Shown here: one piece after another, positions 1 through 5,620 of the stretch
Position numbering within the stretch: the first letter of the stretch is position 1
Layout of the letters: every line of letters starts with the position of its first letter
Assembly (NCBI GenBank): GCA_023409435.1
Contig: JAEYHP010000104.1
Location: 1 to 6,211 of the forward strand
DNA length: 6,211 nt
Origin: Bacillota bacterium
GTDB lineage: Bacteria; Bacillota; Clostridia; Christensenellales; CAG-138
Direction of reading: 5' to 3'
Program-made: the position numbers and the translations under genes
The notes under the pieces: model-generated
The model's input: only the letters and a program-made list of their open reading frames with translations
What the model was told of the DNA's origin: nothing
The model's database searches: none

Positions 1-548
1 ACCCCATTCTTTACAAGTATGATAAGGCGACTAACGAGTTCTTTTACAATAACCACGACGTGTACAAGAAAAGCACCGGCAACCCCGGCACAGGGTCCAT
101 TTACAGCTACTACAACGATGTAACGCGCAACATCATCATCTCCGGTCACAACATGCGTGAGTCAGGCTCTATGTTCCATGATCTGCACAAGATTCAGAAT
201 AACAAGAGCTCGCTGACCACGCGTTCCAACCGCATATTCGAGGTCAAGCTGCAAGGCTTCAAGGCCTGGAATGCAGATGCACAATCCAAGTGGGAAGTAT
301 TTGCCCTCTATGAGACCAAGGACAGCGAACCCTCCAGCACGCTGAAGGAAAACATCCATCCGCTGTCCAACAAGAGCAAGGCGGATGTTGAGGCATGGAT
401 CGCTAAGCAGAAGAGCCGTTCTGAAGTCAAGCTGGATGTGAGCGTAACTGCTGACGATATCCTGATGACGCTTGTCACCTGCGGCGACAATTACGATTAT
501 AGCGACGCGCAGTCCCGTCTGTACATCTTCCTCAAAGCCGTCAGCTGA
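1..548 (+). CDS. srtB: Class B sortase, 3' part (start outside the window)
   Basis: Sortases of this class are membrane-anchored cysteine transpeptidases that cut a C-terminal sorting signal on secreted proteins and attach them to peptidoglycan or another acceptor outside the cell. The frame is open from base 3 to the TGA at 546-548 (181 codons); bases 1-2 are the end of a split codon. The fragment begins PILYKYD, a block found near the start of the class B catalytic domain, so the N-terminal membrane anchor and roughly the first 50-80 residues are missing. The catalytic triad is visible: His49 in SGHNM (147-149), Cys160 in LVTC (480-482) and Arg172 in SRLYIF (516-518). The Cys-Arg spacing seems about two residues longer than in the S. 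aureus enzyme as I recall it. A terminator follows directly, so this is the last gene of its transcript. No sorting-signal substrate is encoded in the window, so its target is unknown. GTG at 60 is internal, not the start. Confidence 0.93.
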   Translation, partial: PILYKYDKATNEFFYNNHDVYKKSTGNPGTGSIYSYYNDVTRNIIISGHNMRESGSMFHDLHKIQNNKSSLTTRSNRIFEVKLQGFKAWNADAQSKWEVFALYETKDSEPSSTLKENIHPLSNKSKADVEAWIAKQKSRSEVKLDVSVTADDILMTLVTCGDNYDYSDAQSRLYIFLKAVS

Positions 549-563
549 TGACGCTGTATGGAT

Positions 564-594
564 CCGGCCGGTCAAACTTGACCGGCCGGTTTTT
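564..594 (+). terminator. Rho-independent terminator of the sortase gene
   Basis: A perfect inverted repeat, CCGGCCGGTCAA (564-575) and TTGACCGGCCGG (578-589), is followed by TTTTT (590-594). With a realistic loop it forms a 10-bp, nearly all G-C stem capped by AAACTT. It starts 15 bases after the sortase stop codon and is oriented to end that transcript. It therefore separates the sortase gene from the downstream lipoprotein gene. Confidence 0.92.
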
Positions 595-599
595 GTATG

Positions 600-626
600 T
601 TAAGATATGCCTCCCATATACATAAT
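600..626 (+). promoter_or_regulatory. Weak candidate promoter for the DUF4349 gene
   Basis: The lipoprotein gene needs its own promoter because a strong terminator lies between it and the sortase gene. The best pair I can find is TTAAGA (600-605) and CATAAT (621-626). The -10 matches 5 of 6 consensus bases, but the -35 is only 4 of 6 and the 15-base spacer is short. This is a guess from consensus. The 595-690 interval shows no better pair and no other clear operator or riboswitch. Confidence 0.25.
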
Positions 627-686
627 TCTACCTGCCGATGAAACCAAATGCAGTCTTGCTGCGTTAGTAGGATAGCACAATGAAAT

Positions 687-694
687 AAGGAGGG
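687..694 (+). promoter_or_regulatory. Strong ribosome binding site of the DUF4349 gene
   Basis: AAGGAGGG lies seven bases before the ATG at 702 and is a near-perfect complement of the 16S rRNA 3' end. It fixes the start at 702, which also places a complete lipoprotein signal at the N-terminus. Confidence 0.9.
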
Positions 695-701
695 AATAGA
701 T

Positions 702-1775
702 ATGAAGAAAAGATGGCTGGCCGCATTGCTCCTTGTTGTCCTGCTCGTCGGCGCAGGCTGCGCCGCCCCGGGGCCTTCGGCTACCTCTGCTCCGGCGATG
801 CCCGCGCCGGAAGCGCCGGCTGCACAAGCGCCTCAGTTTGAGTCGGACAACGGCTCTGCGGCGGACCGCGCCGGCGGCTGGACCGGCGGCAGCGGCGACC
901 TCAAAGGAAAAGAATCCGGACCGCAGGAAGCTCCTGCCCCCGTGCCGTCTACCGCCGAGGAATCGAATTACGGCGGACACAAGATCATCAAGACGGCGTC
1001 TATAGGGCTTGAAACCCGCGAGTTTGAAAGCGACCTTAACTACATCAAGCAAAAGGTCGTGGATATGGGCGGATACATCGCAAGCTCCAATGTGAGTGGC
1101 CGAAAGCCTGAAAACTACAACGAACCCGGCCGTTACGCGAGCATGTCGCTGCGCCTCCCGCAGCAGCGGATGGAAGCGTTCTTAGCCGAAGCCCGCGGCA
1201 TCGCGACCGTGACATACGAGAACAGCGGCGGCGAGGATATTACCTCCGCTTACTTCGATACCGAATCCCGCCTGAAGATTTACGAGACCCAGCGGGACAG
1301 GATCATGCTCCTGCTGGAGAAGGCGGAAACCATGGAGGATATCATATCGCTTGAAACCGAGCTTTCCAGGTTGACGTACGAAATTGAGAACCTGACCACG
1401 CAGCTCAAGCGCTGGGACGATCTTGTGGACTTCGCTACCGTGAATATCGACATCAACGAGATCCCGCCTGCCATGGCCGTCGCGAGCGACGACAGCATCG
1501 GCACCCGCATCAACGAAGGGTTTAACAGTACGCTAAGCGGGGTCATCGTGTTCTTTGAAAACCTGTTCGTGTTCATCATCGCCGCTTCCCCCGCGCTGAT
1601 ACTTATTGCGCTGATCGTGTTCATTATCCTGTTCTTCACGCGCAGGCACAGCAAGAAAATGGCGAGGAAGCGCGCTGAGGCCCATGCGCAGGGCGTGCCC
1701 CAGCCGCCGTATCAGTCCAGCTACCAGGCTATCCCGCCCAAGCCGGAAGGCCCAAAGGACGGGGAGCAAAAGTAA
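702..1775 (+). CDS. DUF4349 family lipoprotein with C-terminal membrane segment
   Basis: The 357-residue product has a lipoprotein signal: MKKR, a hydrophobic run (5-18) and Cys20 in VGAGC, the predicted lipidation site. The -3 position is Gly rather than the usual Leu/Val, so the lipobox is imperfect. Residues 21-90 are an Ala/Pro/Gly/Ser-rich, low-complexity linker. Residues 93-313 match the DUF4349 pattern as I know it: IIKTASIGLETREF, a GGYIASS turn, RLPQQRMEAF, then a charged helical stretch at about 185-238 likely to form a coiled coil. A strong membrane segment (about 284-312) is followed by the basic stop-transfer RRHSKK and a 40-residue Pro/Gln-rich tail predicted to be cytoplasmic. 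The domain would thus sit outside the cell, held at both ends. No biochemical role is known to me; envelope sensing or cell-wall association is inference only. It has no LPXTG-like signal, so it is not an obvious substrate of the neighbouring sortase. It appears to be a single-gene transcript. Confidence 0.88.
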   Translation: MKKRWLAALLLVVLLVGAGCAAPGPSATSAPAMPAPEAPAAQAPQFESDNGSAADRAGGWTGGSGDLKGKESGPQEAPAPVPSTAEESNYGGHKIIKTASIGLETREFESDLNYIKQKVVDMGGYIASSNVSGRKPENYNEPGRYASMSLRLPQQRMEAFLAEARGIATVTYENSGGEDITSAYFDTESRLKIYETQRDRIMLLLEKAETMEDIISLETELSRLTYEIENLTTQLKRWDDLVDFATVNIDINEIPPAMAVASDDSIGTRINEGFNSTLSGVIVFFENLFVFIIAASPALILIALIVFIILFFTRRHSKKMARKRAEAHAQGVPQPPYQSSYQAIPPKPEGPKDGEQK

Positions 1776-1791
1776 ACCTCTGACATGCAAA

Positions 1792-1815
1792 CGGCCCGTG
1801 AGAAATCGCGGGCCG
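1792..1815 (+). terminator. Probable terminator hairpin of the DUF4349 gene
   Basis: CGGCCCG (1792-1798) pairs with CGGGCCG (1809-1815). Inside it a T-G wobble, G-C and A-T pair extend the stem to a GAAA tetraloop (1802-1805), giving about 10 pairs in the plus-strand RNA. It starts 16 bases after the gene's stop codon. The following CAATTTATC is A/T-rich but not a clean U tract, so termination may be partial. Its core recurs in inverted orientation at 1956-1977. Confidence 0.55.
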
Positions 1816-1977
1816 CAATTTATCAACAAAGCCTTTTACTGTCATCCTGAGTAGAGCGAAGGATTTTGAGGCACCTATATTAGGGCGCATAACGGGAGCC
1901 AGATTCTTCACCTTCGGCTCAGAATGACAGACGACGAGGTTTACCGACACGCGAAGGCCCGCGATTTCTCGCGGGCC
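1793..1977. repeat. Outer inverted repeat pair, 22 bases per arm
   Basis: The 22 bases at 1793-1814 reappear as the reverse complement at 1956-1977 with one mismatch (T1799 corresponds to C on the opposite strand). Each arm is itself a hairpin with a GAAA loop when read in the direction of the gene it follows. The two arms bracket the small palindromic repeat at 1839-1930. I see no convincing target-site duplication outside the arms, so they may be paired terminators rather than transposon ends. Confidence 0.6.
1839..1930. mobile_element. MITE-like dispersed palindromic repeat (about 92 bp)
   Basis: The left end (1839-1868) begins CTGTCATCCTGAG. The right end, read as its reverse complement (1930-1900), begins CTGTCATTCTGAG. 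Similarity continues for about 30 bases through GCGAAGGAT-like and GAAGAATCT-like blocks. This TCATCCTGAG...GAAGGAT form matches, from memory, a very common non-coding repeat scattered through many bacterial genomes. Its spurious minus-strand translation gives the familiar peptide ending SFALLRMT. The element encodes nothing, is too short for a transposase, and would have to be moved by an enzyme encoded elsewhere. The unique centre (about 1869-1899) shows no recognisable motif. No direct repeat flanks it clearly. Confidence 0.65.
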
Positions 1978-1981
1978 TTCG
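1952..1981 (-). terminator. Probable terminator hairpin of the ComEC-like hydrolase gene
   Basis: CGAAGGCCCGCGA (1952-1964) pairs perfectly with TCGCGGGCCTTCG (1969-1981), a 13-bp stem. In the minus-strand RNA the loop reads GAAA, the same tetraloop used by the hairpin at 1792-1815 in its own transcript. It begins 22 bases after the hydrolase stop codon. No U tract follows on the minus strand, so it may terminate weakly or act mainly as a 3' end stabiliser. Confidence 0.5.
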
Positions 1982-2003
1982 TTATACAATAGCTATTACA
2001 ACT

Positions 2004-2951
2004 TTATTTCTCCGTTTCCACCGTATACCCTTCGCCGTCGAGTGCGATATGGATGGTACCCGCCGTATCCGTGCGGTAGAGCGTGATATCCCGGGCCTCC
2101 AGAGCCTCCACAACCTCTTTGTGCGGGTGGCCGTACTCGTTGTCCTTGCCCAGGCTGACGACCGCGATTTCGGGATCCACGGCGTCCAGGAACGCGTCCG
2201 AAGAGGAGGTGGAGGAGCCGTGATGGCCCACTTTTAATACTGTGGCCCGGAAATAGTCTTCCGGCAGCGCTTTTAAGGCGGCTTTTTCTGCAAAACTTTC
2301 GGCGTCCCCGGTCAGGAGTATGGAGGTATCGCCGTATTGCACATGCAGCATTACGCTCCAATCGTTGAGGTTATCGTATTCTACGCCGGGCAGCGGGGAG
2401 AGAATATTTACTTCCACGTCCTCGTCCCAGTTAATAGTAGACGTCTTGCCTCCCGCCGCCTGTTTCACATTGATATCCTGCTCGGTGAGCGCATCAAGCA
2501 GGTTTTCAAACATCTGCGTCTGGTTCTGCGCGTCTGGCATGCAGTAAGCGCCTATCGTATAATGCGTCACAATCTCTTCCATCGCGCCGATATGGTCCGC
2601 ATGCGGGTGGGTGCCCACTACTATATCCAGCTTTTTCACCGCCTGATTTTGCAGGAACTCATCGACGCGCTCATACATGAAGCTTTCGCCGGCGTCCACC
2701 AGCATGGTTTTCCCCGATGGGCTTCTTAAAAATATGCTGTCCCCCTGCCCGACGTCGAGCACATAAATATCCAGCGTCTTGCCGGAAGGCAGTTGGGGCT
2801 TGGGGGTACTGGCCGCCGTGGGCGCGTCTGCGGGCAGGAGGTCGATGGGGTTCTCCATAAACGCGTTGACGGTCAATAAAAGCGCAAGGAACAGCAGCAG
2901 GGAAAGTATGCTGCGCGCGCGTTTGCTCAGTTTGCCCTTCGATCTTGCCAT
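2004..2951 (-). CDS. Membrane-anchored ComEC-like metallo-beta-lactamase-fold hydrolase
   Basis: The 315-residue protein resembles the soluble C-terminal hydrolase domain of the DNA-uptake protein ComEC/Rec2 but lacks the multi-span channel part. Residues 1-13 are basic and 14-31 form one hydrophobic segment, so it is a signal anchor or signal peptide with the enzyme outside the cell. A short Ala/Pro linker (about 40-57) leads to the fold. Metal-site motifs in order are DVGQGD (66-71), LVDAG (84-88), THPHADH (114-120), LLTGD (212-216), GHHGSS (242-247) and YGHPH (273-277); none looks damaged. In ComEC this domain is thought to degrade the non-transported DNA strand, but the substrate of such stand-alone proteins is not settled, so nuclease or phosphodiesterase activity is inference. 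I chose ATG at 2951. An in-frame TTG at 2981 would place the ribosome site inside the gene and lie about six bases from the expected transcript start. The gene has its own promoter and is not part of the nad operon. Confidence 0.9.
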   Translation of the reverse strand: MARSKGKLSKRARSILSLLLFLALLLTVNAFMENPIDLLPADAPTAASTPKPQLPSGKTLDIYVLDVGQGDSIFLRSPSGKTMLVDAGESFMYERVDEFLQNQAVKKLDIVVGTHPHADHIGAMEEIVTHYTIGAYCMPDAQNQTQMFENLLDALTEQDINVKQAAGGKTSTINWDEDVEVNILSPLPGVEYDNLNDWSVMLHVQYGDTSILLTGDAESFAEKAALKALPEDYFRATVLKVGHHGSSTSSSDAFLDAVDPEIAVVSLGKDNEYGHPHKEVVEALEARDITLYRTDTAGTIHIALDGEGYTVETEK

Positions 2952-2961
2952 ATGTAGGATG

Positions 2962-2968
2962 CTCCCCC
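2962..2968 (-). promoter_or_regulatory. Ribosome binding site fixing the hydrolase start
   Basis: On the minus strand GGGGGAG lies ten bases before the ATG at 2951. The spacing is slightly long but workable. It falls inside the longer reading from TTG 2981, which argues against that start. Confidence 0.6.
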
Positions 2969-2993
2969 AGGATAAACACAATATCTTGGGTCT

Positions 2994-3022
2994 ATTATAT
3001 ACTGTACGCTTCCGATGTGCAA
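2994..3022 (-). promoter_or_regulatory. Sigma-A type promoter of the ComEC-like hydrolase gene
   Basis: On the minus strand TTGCAC (3022-3017) is followed after exactly 17 bases by a perfect TATAAT (2999-2994). Transcription should begin near 2987, giving a leader of about 36 bases to the ATG at 2951. It lies downstream of the nad operon terminator, so the hydrolase gene is transcribed independently. I see no clear operator over the promoter. Confidence 0.85.
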
Positions 3023-3062
3023 AGCGGAATGGAGTGATCGTTTAAAAAGGGAAAGCAGCATA

Positions 3063-3083
3063 GCAGGGTGCTCGCCGCCCTGC
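3063..3083 (-). other. Small hairpin upstream of the hydrolase promoter
   Basis: GCAGGG (3063-3068) and CCCTGC (3078-3083) form a 6-bp stem with a 9-base loop. On the minus strand a U-rich stretch appears only about 15 bases later, so it is not a canonical terminator. It lies between the nad terminator and the -35 box at 3022 and could be chance, a back-up terminator or part of an upstream regulatory site. Confidence 0.3.
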
Positions 3084-3110
3084 GCACGTGAGTAACAGAT
3101 TACAATCCAT

Positions 3111-3151
3111 AAAAATAAGTCCGATTTGACGACATGTGCGTCAAATCGGAC
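3111..3151 (-). terminator. Rho-independent terminator of the nadABC operon
   Basis: GTCCGATTTGACG (3119-3131) pairs perfectly with CGTCAAATCGGAC (3139-3151), a 13-bp stem with a 7-base loop. On the minus strand it is followed by TTATTTTT (3118-3111), a proper U tract. No such tract follows on the plus strand. It lies about 80 bases after the nadC stop codon and isolates the operon from the downstream hydrolase gene. Confidence 0.9.
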
Positions 3152-3157
3152 ACCTTG

Positions 3158-3220
3158 CGTGCAGGAGCTACTACGCCAGCCCTGCACGGAGAAACTCGCG
3201 AAAGTAGCTAAGCCACTTTC
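3158..3220 (-). other. Structured 3' untranslated region after nadC
   Basis: Two further hairpins lie between the nadC stop and the operon terminator. The one nearer nadC pairs GAAAGT (3200-3205) with ACTTTC (3215-3220). The second pairs CGTGCAGG (3158-3165) with CCTGCACG (3181-3188), extended by three pairs past a bulge. A 7-base stretch in the first (AGTAGCT, 3203-3209) is complementary to one in the second (AGCTACT, 3166-3172), so an alternative fold or pseudoknot is possible. I recognise no known riboswitch or RNA family here, and no promoter clearly dedicated to a separate RNA. Confidence 0.4.
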
Positions 3221-3229
3221 ACGACATAT

Positions 3230-4063
3230 TTACCATTCAAATCTTAAGCTGATATCCATCGCCCGGGCGGAGTGAGTGAGCGCGCCGATGGAGATGATGT
3301 TCACGCCGGTTCTCGCCACCTCAACTAAATCCCGTTCGCCCATGTTGCCGGAAGCTTCCGTCAACGCCCGGCCGTTTACCCGGCGTACGGCTTCCGCCAT
3401 ATCCGCTAATGACATGTTGTCCAGCATGATGGTATCCGCCTTGGCCTCTATGGCTTCCTCTAGCTGCTCGAAATTCTCCACTTCCACTTCGATTTTGAGC
3501 AAATGATGCGCATGCGCCCGCGCATTCCGGATAGCCTCTGTGATGCCGCCCGCGGCGCGGATGTGGTTGTCCTTAATCAGTACGCCGTCATACAAGCCGG
3601 TGCGGTGGTTTGCGCCGCCGCCCATGCGCACGGCGTATTTCTCTAAGCCCCGCATGCCGGGGGTGGTCTTGCGCGTATCCACGATAACGGCGTTCGTGCC
3701 CTCCACCCGCCGTACGGCTTCACGAGTCTTGGTAGCGACGCCGGAAAGCCGCTGGAGGAGGTTCAACGCCGTGCGCTCTCCGGTTAATATGCCGCACGCG
3801 GGGCCTTCTATTGTGGCGATGACATCGCCCTTTTGTACCTCAGCTCCATCGGATACGAGCGGCGTCACGGCGATGCGTTCATCGACCAACGCGAATACGC
3901 GGATGAGCGCGGGGAGGCCGCAGACGGTCAGGGGCTCCTTCGCTATGAATTTGCCCCGGCTTGTGTTTTCTTCGGGCACGGTGGAAAGCGTGGTGACGTC
4001 GCCGCCGCCGATATCCTCTAAAAGAGCCAGACGAATGATCTCTTCCATGCCGGGAATTTGCAT
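3230..4063 (-). CDS. nadC: Nicotinate-nucleotide pyrophosphorylase (carboxylating), quinolinate phosphoribosyltransferase
   Basis: This cytoplasmic enzyme converts quinolinate and PRPP into nicotinate mononucleotide, CO2 and pyrophosphate, the step where de novo NAD synthesis joins the common pathway. The 277-residue length is normal for the family. An N-terminal alpha/beta sandwich (about 1-108, with LLEDIGGGDVTT at 14-25 and ERTALNLLQRLSG at 96-108) precedes the phosphoribosyltransferase barrel. Active-site motifs are present in order: DTRKTTPG (129-136), GGGANHR (148-154), KDNH (164-167), KIEVEVE (190-196), LDNM (214-217), EASGNM (236-241) and SIGALTHS (258-265). The basic residues that grip the substrate carboxylates (Arg97, Arg131, Lys132, His153, Arg154, Lys164) and the acidic residues (Glu194/Glu196, Asp215) are in place, so it should be active. 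Its ATG lies one base after the nadB stop, with the ribosome site inside nadB, so translation is probably coupled. It is the last gene of the operon. Confidence 0.97.
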   Translation of the reverse strand: MQIPGMEEIIRLALLEDIGGGDVTTLSTVPEENTSRGKFIAKEPLTVCGLPALIRVFALVDERIAVTPLVSDGAEVQKGDVIATIEGPACGILTGERTALNLLQRLSGVATKTREAVRRVEGTNAVIVDTRKTTPGMRGLEKYAVRMGGGANHRTGLYDGVLIKDNHIRAAGGITEAIRNARAHAHHLLKIEVEVENFEQLEEAIEAKADTIMLDNMSLADMAEAVRRVNGRALTEASGNMGERDLVEVARTGVNIISIGALTHSARAMDISLRFEW

Positions 4064-4064
4064 A

Positions 4065-5606
4065 TTACTCCTCCTCGCTGTCGCTTCTGTAATGGGCGCC
4101 TATGCTGGTTTTGCGCGCCCGCGCCGCCTTAGCGACTGCAAGCGCAACCTGTGCCATGTTGAGCGTCTCCGCGGAGTCCTTGGTGTGCAATCCGGTGTTG
4201 CTAAGCGCACGTTCAATCTCCGCGAGCTCTCCTTCCGCAGCGGCTAAGTTCGCCTCGTCCCGGATGATACCGCAGCGCGCGCTCATGATGGAGCGTACGC
4301 GCTCCTTTACAGCGGCATAGCTCTCCAGCTCCGGCGTTCCCCTGCGGCCGGGCGCATACTTTGGAGCTGCGTCCGGAAGGGAAAGGTCCACGGCATGCAG
4401 CGCCGCGCGGCGGCCGAATACGATGCATTCAAGCAGGGAGTTGCTGGCGAGCCGGTTCGCGCCGTGCACGCCCGTGCAGGCCGTTTCCCCGCAGGCGTAG
4501 AGGCCGGGCAGAGAGGTTTCAGCGCAAAGCCCCGTGGCGACGCCGCCCATCATGTAATGCTGTACGGGGTGCACGGGGATACAGTCTTTTGAAATATCCA
4601 TGCCGCGCCGCAGGCATTCCGCGAATATGGTGGGGAAGCGCTCCTCCAAAAACGCGCGGGGCTGGTGCGTGATGTCAAGATACACTATCTTTTCTCCGGA
4701 TTTTGTTAGCTCGCTGTATATGGCTCGGGCCACGATATCCCGCGGGGCGAGGTCTGCCATGGGATGCACGCCCTGCATAAAATAGTCCCCCGCGCTGTTT
4801 TTAAGCCGCGCGCCTTCGCCGCGCAGCGCTTCGGATACCAGAAAAGAACGCCCCTCTTCATCCGGGCCGTAGAGCACGGTGGGGTGGAACTGCACAAATT
4901 CCATATCCTGAAGCGGAAGGCCCAGGCGACGGGCCGCGGCCATGCCGTCCCCCGTGGCGCAGATGGCGTTGGTCGAATCCTCATAGATACGGCCGATGCC
5001 GCCGGTCGCGAGTATGATGCGCCGGGTTTTGACGAGCAGAGTTTCATCATTCCCCGTCAATACAACCGCGCCGGTAACGCCGCTTTCGTCGGCAAGAATA
5101 TCCGCAAGCAGCGCGCAATGGATGAATTGGATGTTTTCCCGCCTCTTTGCCTGCTCAAGCAGTGTTTGTGTCAGATACAGGCCGGTGGCGTCGCCGCCGC
5201 AGTGCAAAATACGCCGCTCCTGATGCCCGCCCTCGCGGGTGCGCAAAAGCTCGCCGTTCTTCCTGTCGAACGGCACGCCCAGGGAAATGAGGCGTTCAAT
5301 ATTCTCCGCAGCCTCGCTGACCAAGGCTCGGACTGCGTTCTCGTCGCACAATCCCGCCCCGGCCACAAGCGTATCCGTCACATGTCCTTCGCGCAGAAAA
5401 TCGTCGTACTGCGTGACGGCGGAAATGCCGCCCTGCGCGTACATGGAATTGCTGACTTTCCCGCCGGATTTATCGAGTACAACGCAGCGGAACGTCGGCG
5501 GGAAACTGAGCGCCGCATACAACCCTGCAGCGCCCGACCCGGCAATGAGCACATCCGCTTCAAGCTGCCCGGCGTTCGCAGCGGCCTCCATGGTTGGTAT
5601 CCTCAT
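4065..5606 (-). CDS. nadB: L-aspartate oxidase
   Basis: NadB is a FAD enzyme that oxidises L-aspartate to iminoaspartate, using fumarate or oxygen as acceptor, and passes this unstable product to NadA. The 513-residue length is typical. The FAD-binding GSGAAG (23-28) follows a short N-terminal extension. Then come SMYAQGGI (54-61), EGGH (125-128), QFHPT (239-243), LVSEALRGEGA (256-266), LAPRDIVARAI (286-296, Arg289 matching the catalytic arginine), PVQHYMMGG (347-355, His350) and the long flavin motif around CGETACTGVHGANRLASNS (372-390). A helical C-terminal domain spans about 425-500. Near the end, the family motif that often reads ESRG-x-H reads TSIGAH (500-505), a small deviation in an otherwise intact enzyme. 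Start: ATG 5606 is preceded by AAAGGA at a good distance. The gene begins 14 bases after nadA and ends one base before nadC. The closing Glu-Glu-Glu codons also form the nadC ribosome site. Confidence 0.97.
   Translation of the reverse strand: MRIPTMEAAANAGQLEADVLIAGSGAAGLYAALSFPPTFRCVVLDKSGGKVSNSMYAQGGISAVTQYDDFLREGHVTDTLVAGAGLCDENAVRALVSEAAENIERLISLGVPFDRKNGELLRTREGGHQERRILHCGGDATGLYLTQTLLEQAKRRENIQFIHCALLADILADESGVTGAVVLTGNDETLLVKTRRIILATGGIGRIYEDSTNAICATGDGMAAARRLGLPLQDMEFVQFHPTVLYGPDEEGRSFLVSEALRGEGARLKNSAGDYFMQGVHPMADLAPRDIVARAIYSELTKSGEKIVYLDITHQPRAFLEERFPTIFAECLRRGMDISKDCIPVHPVQHYMMGGVATGLCAETSLPGLYACGETACTGVHGANRLASNSLLECIVFGRRAALHAVDLSLPDAAPKYAPGRRGTPELESYAAVKERVRSIMSARCGIIRDEANLAAAEGELAEIERALSNTGLHTKDSAETLNMAQVALAVAKAARARKTSIGAHYRSDSEEE
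4068..4076 (-). promoter_or_regulatory. nadC ribosome site embedded in the nadB 3' end
   Basis: The last three sense codons of nadB are GAG GAG GAG, followed by TAA. Read as a ribosome site they contain AGGAGG six bases before the nadC ATG. Ribosomes finishing nadB should therefore restart at once on nadC, keeping the two products in proportion. Confidence 0.85.
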
Positions 5607-5611
5607 AGCAA

Positions 5612-5617
5612 TCCTTT
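5612..5617 (-). promoter_or_regulatory. nadB ribosome binding site
   Basis: AAAGGA on the minus strand ends five bases before the nadB ATG at 5606 and lies in the 14-base nadA-nadB gap. It supports 5606 as the start over the downstream in-frame ATG at codon 6. Confidence 0.75.
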
Positions 5618-5620
5618 CGG

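Noticed and set aside
81..95. NPGTG in the sortase fragment, resembling an NPxTG sorting signal.
   Set aside because: It lies inside the sortase catalytic domain and is not followed by a membrane segment and basic tail, so it cannot act as a sorting signal. It is most likely a surface loop.
656..684. TTGCTG followed at about 17 bases by AATGAA, as a promoter for the lipoprotein gene.
   Set aside because: The -35 is fair, but the -10 position bears almost no resemblance to TATAAT, and transcription would start at or beyond the ribosome site.
600..1052. Long arginine- and glycine-rich minus-strand frame opposite the lipoprotein linker.
   Set aside because: It is the shadow of the GC-rich Ala/Pro linker. 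The composition (runs of RR and GG) is typical of antisense reading of such DNA, and the plus-strand gene is clear.
1729..1989. Minus-strand open frame of 86 codons across the convergent gap.
   Set aside because: It runs through both hairpins and the palindromic repeat, and overlaps the end of the DUF4349 gene. Its SFALLRMT-like peptide is a known artefact of translating this repeat. No ribosome site is visible.
2927..3187. Minus-strand open frame of 86 codons starting at a GTG, between nadC and the hydrolase gene.
   Set aside because: It spans the operon terminator and the hydrolase promoter, overlaps the hydrolase start, has no convincing ribosome site and resembles no family I know.
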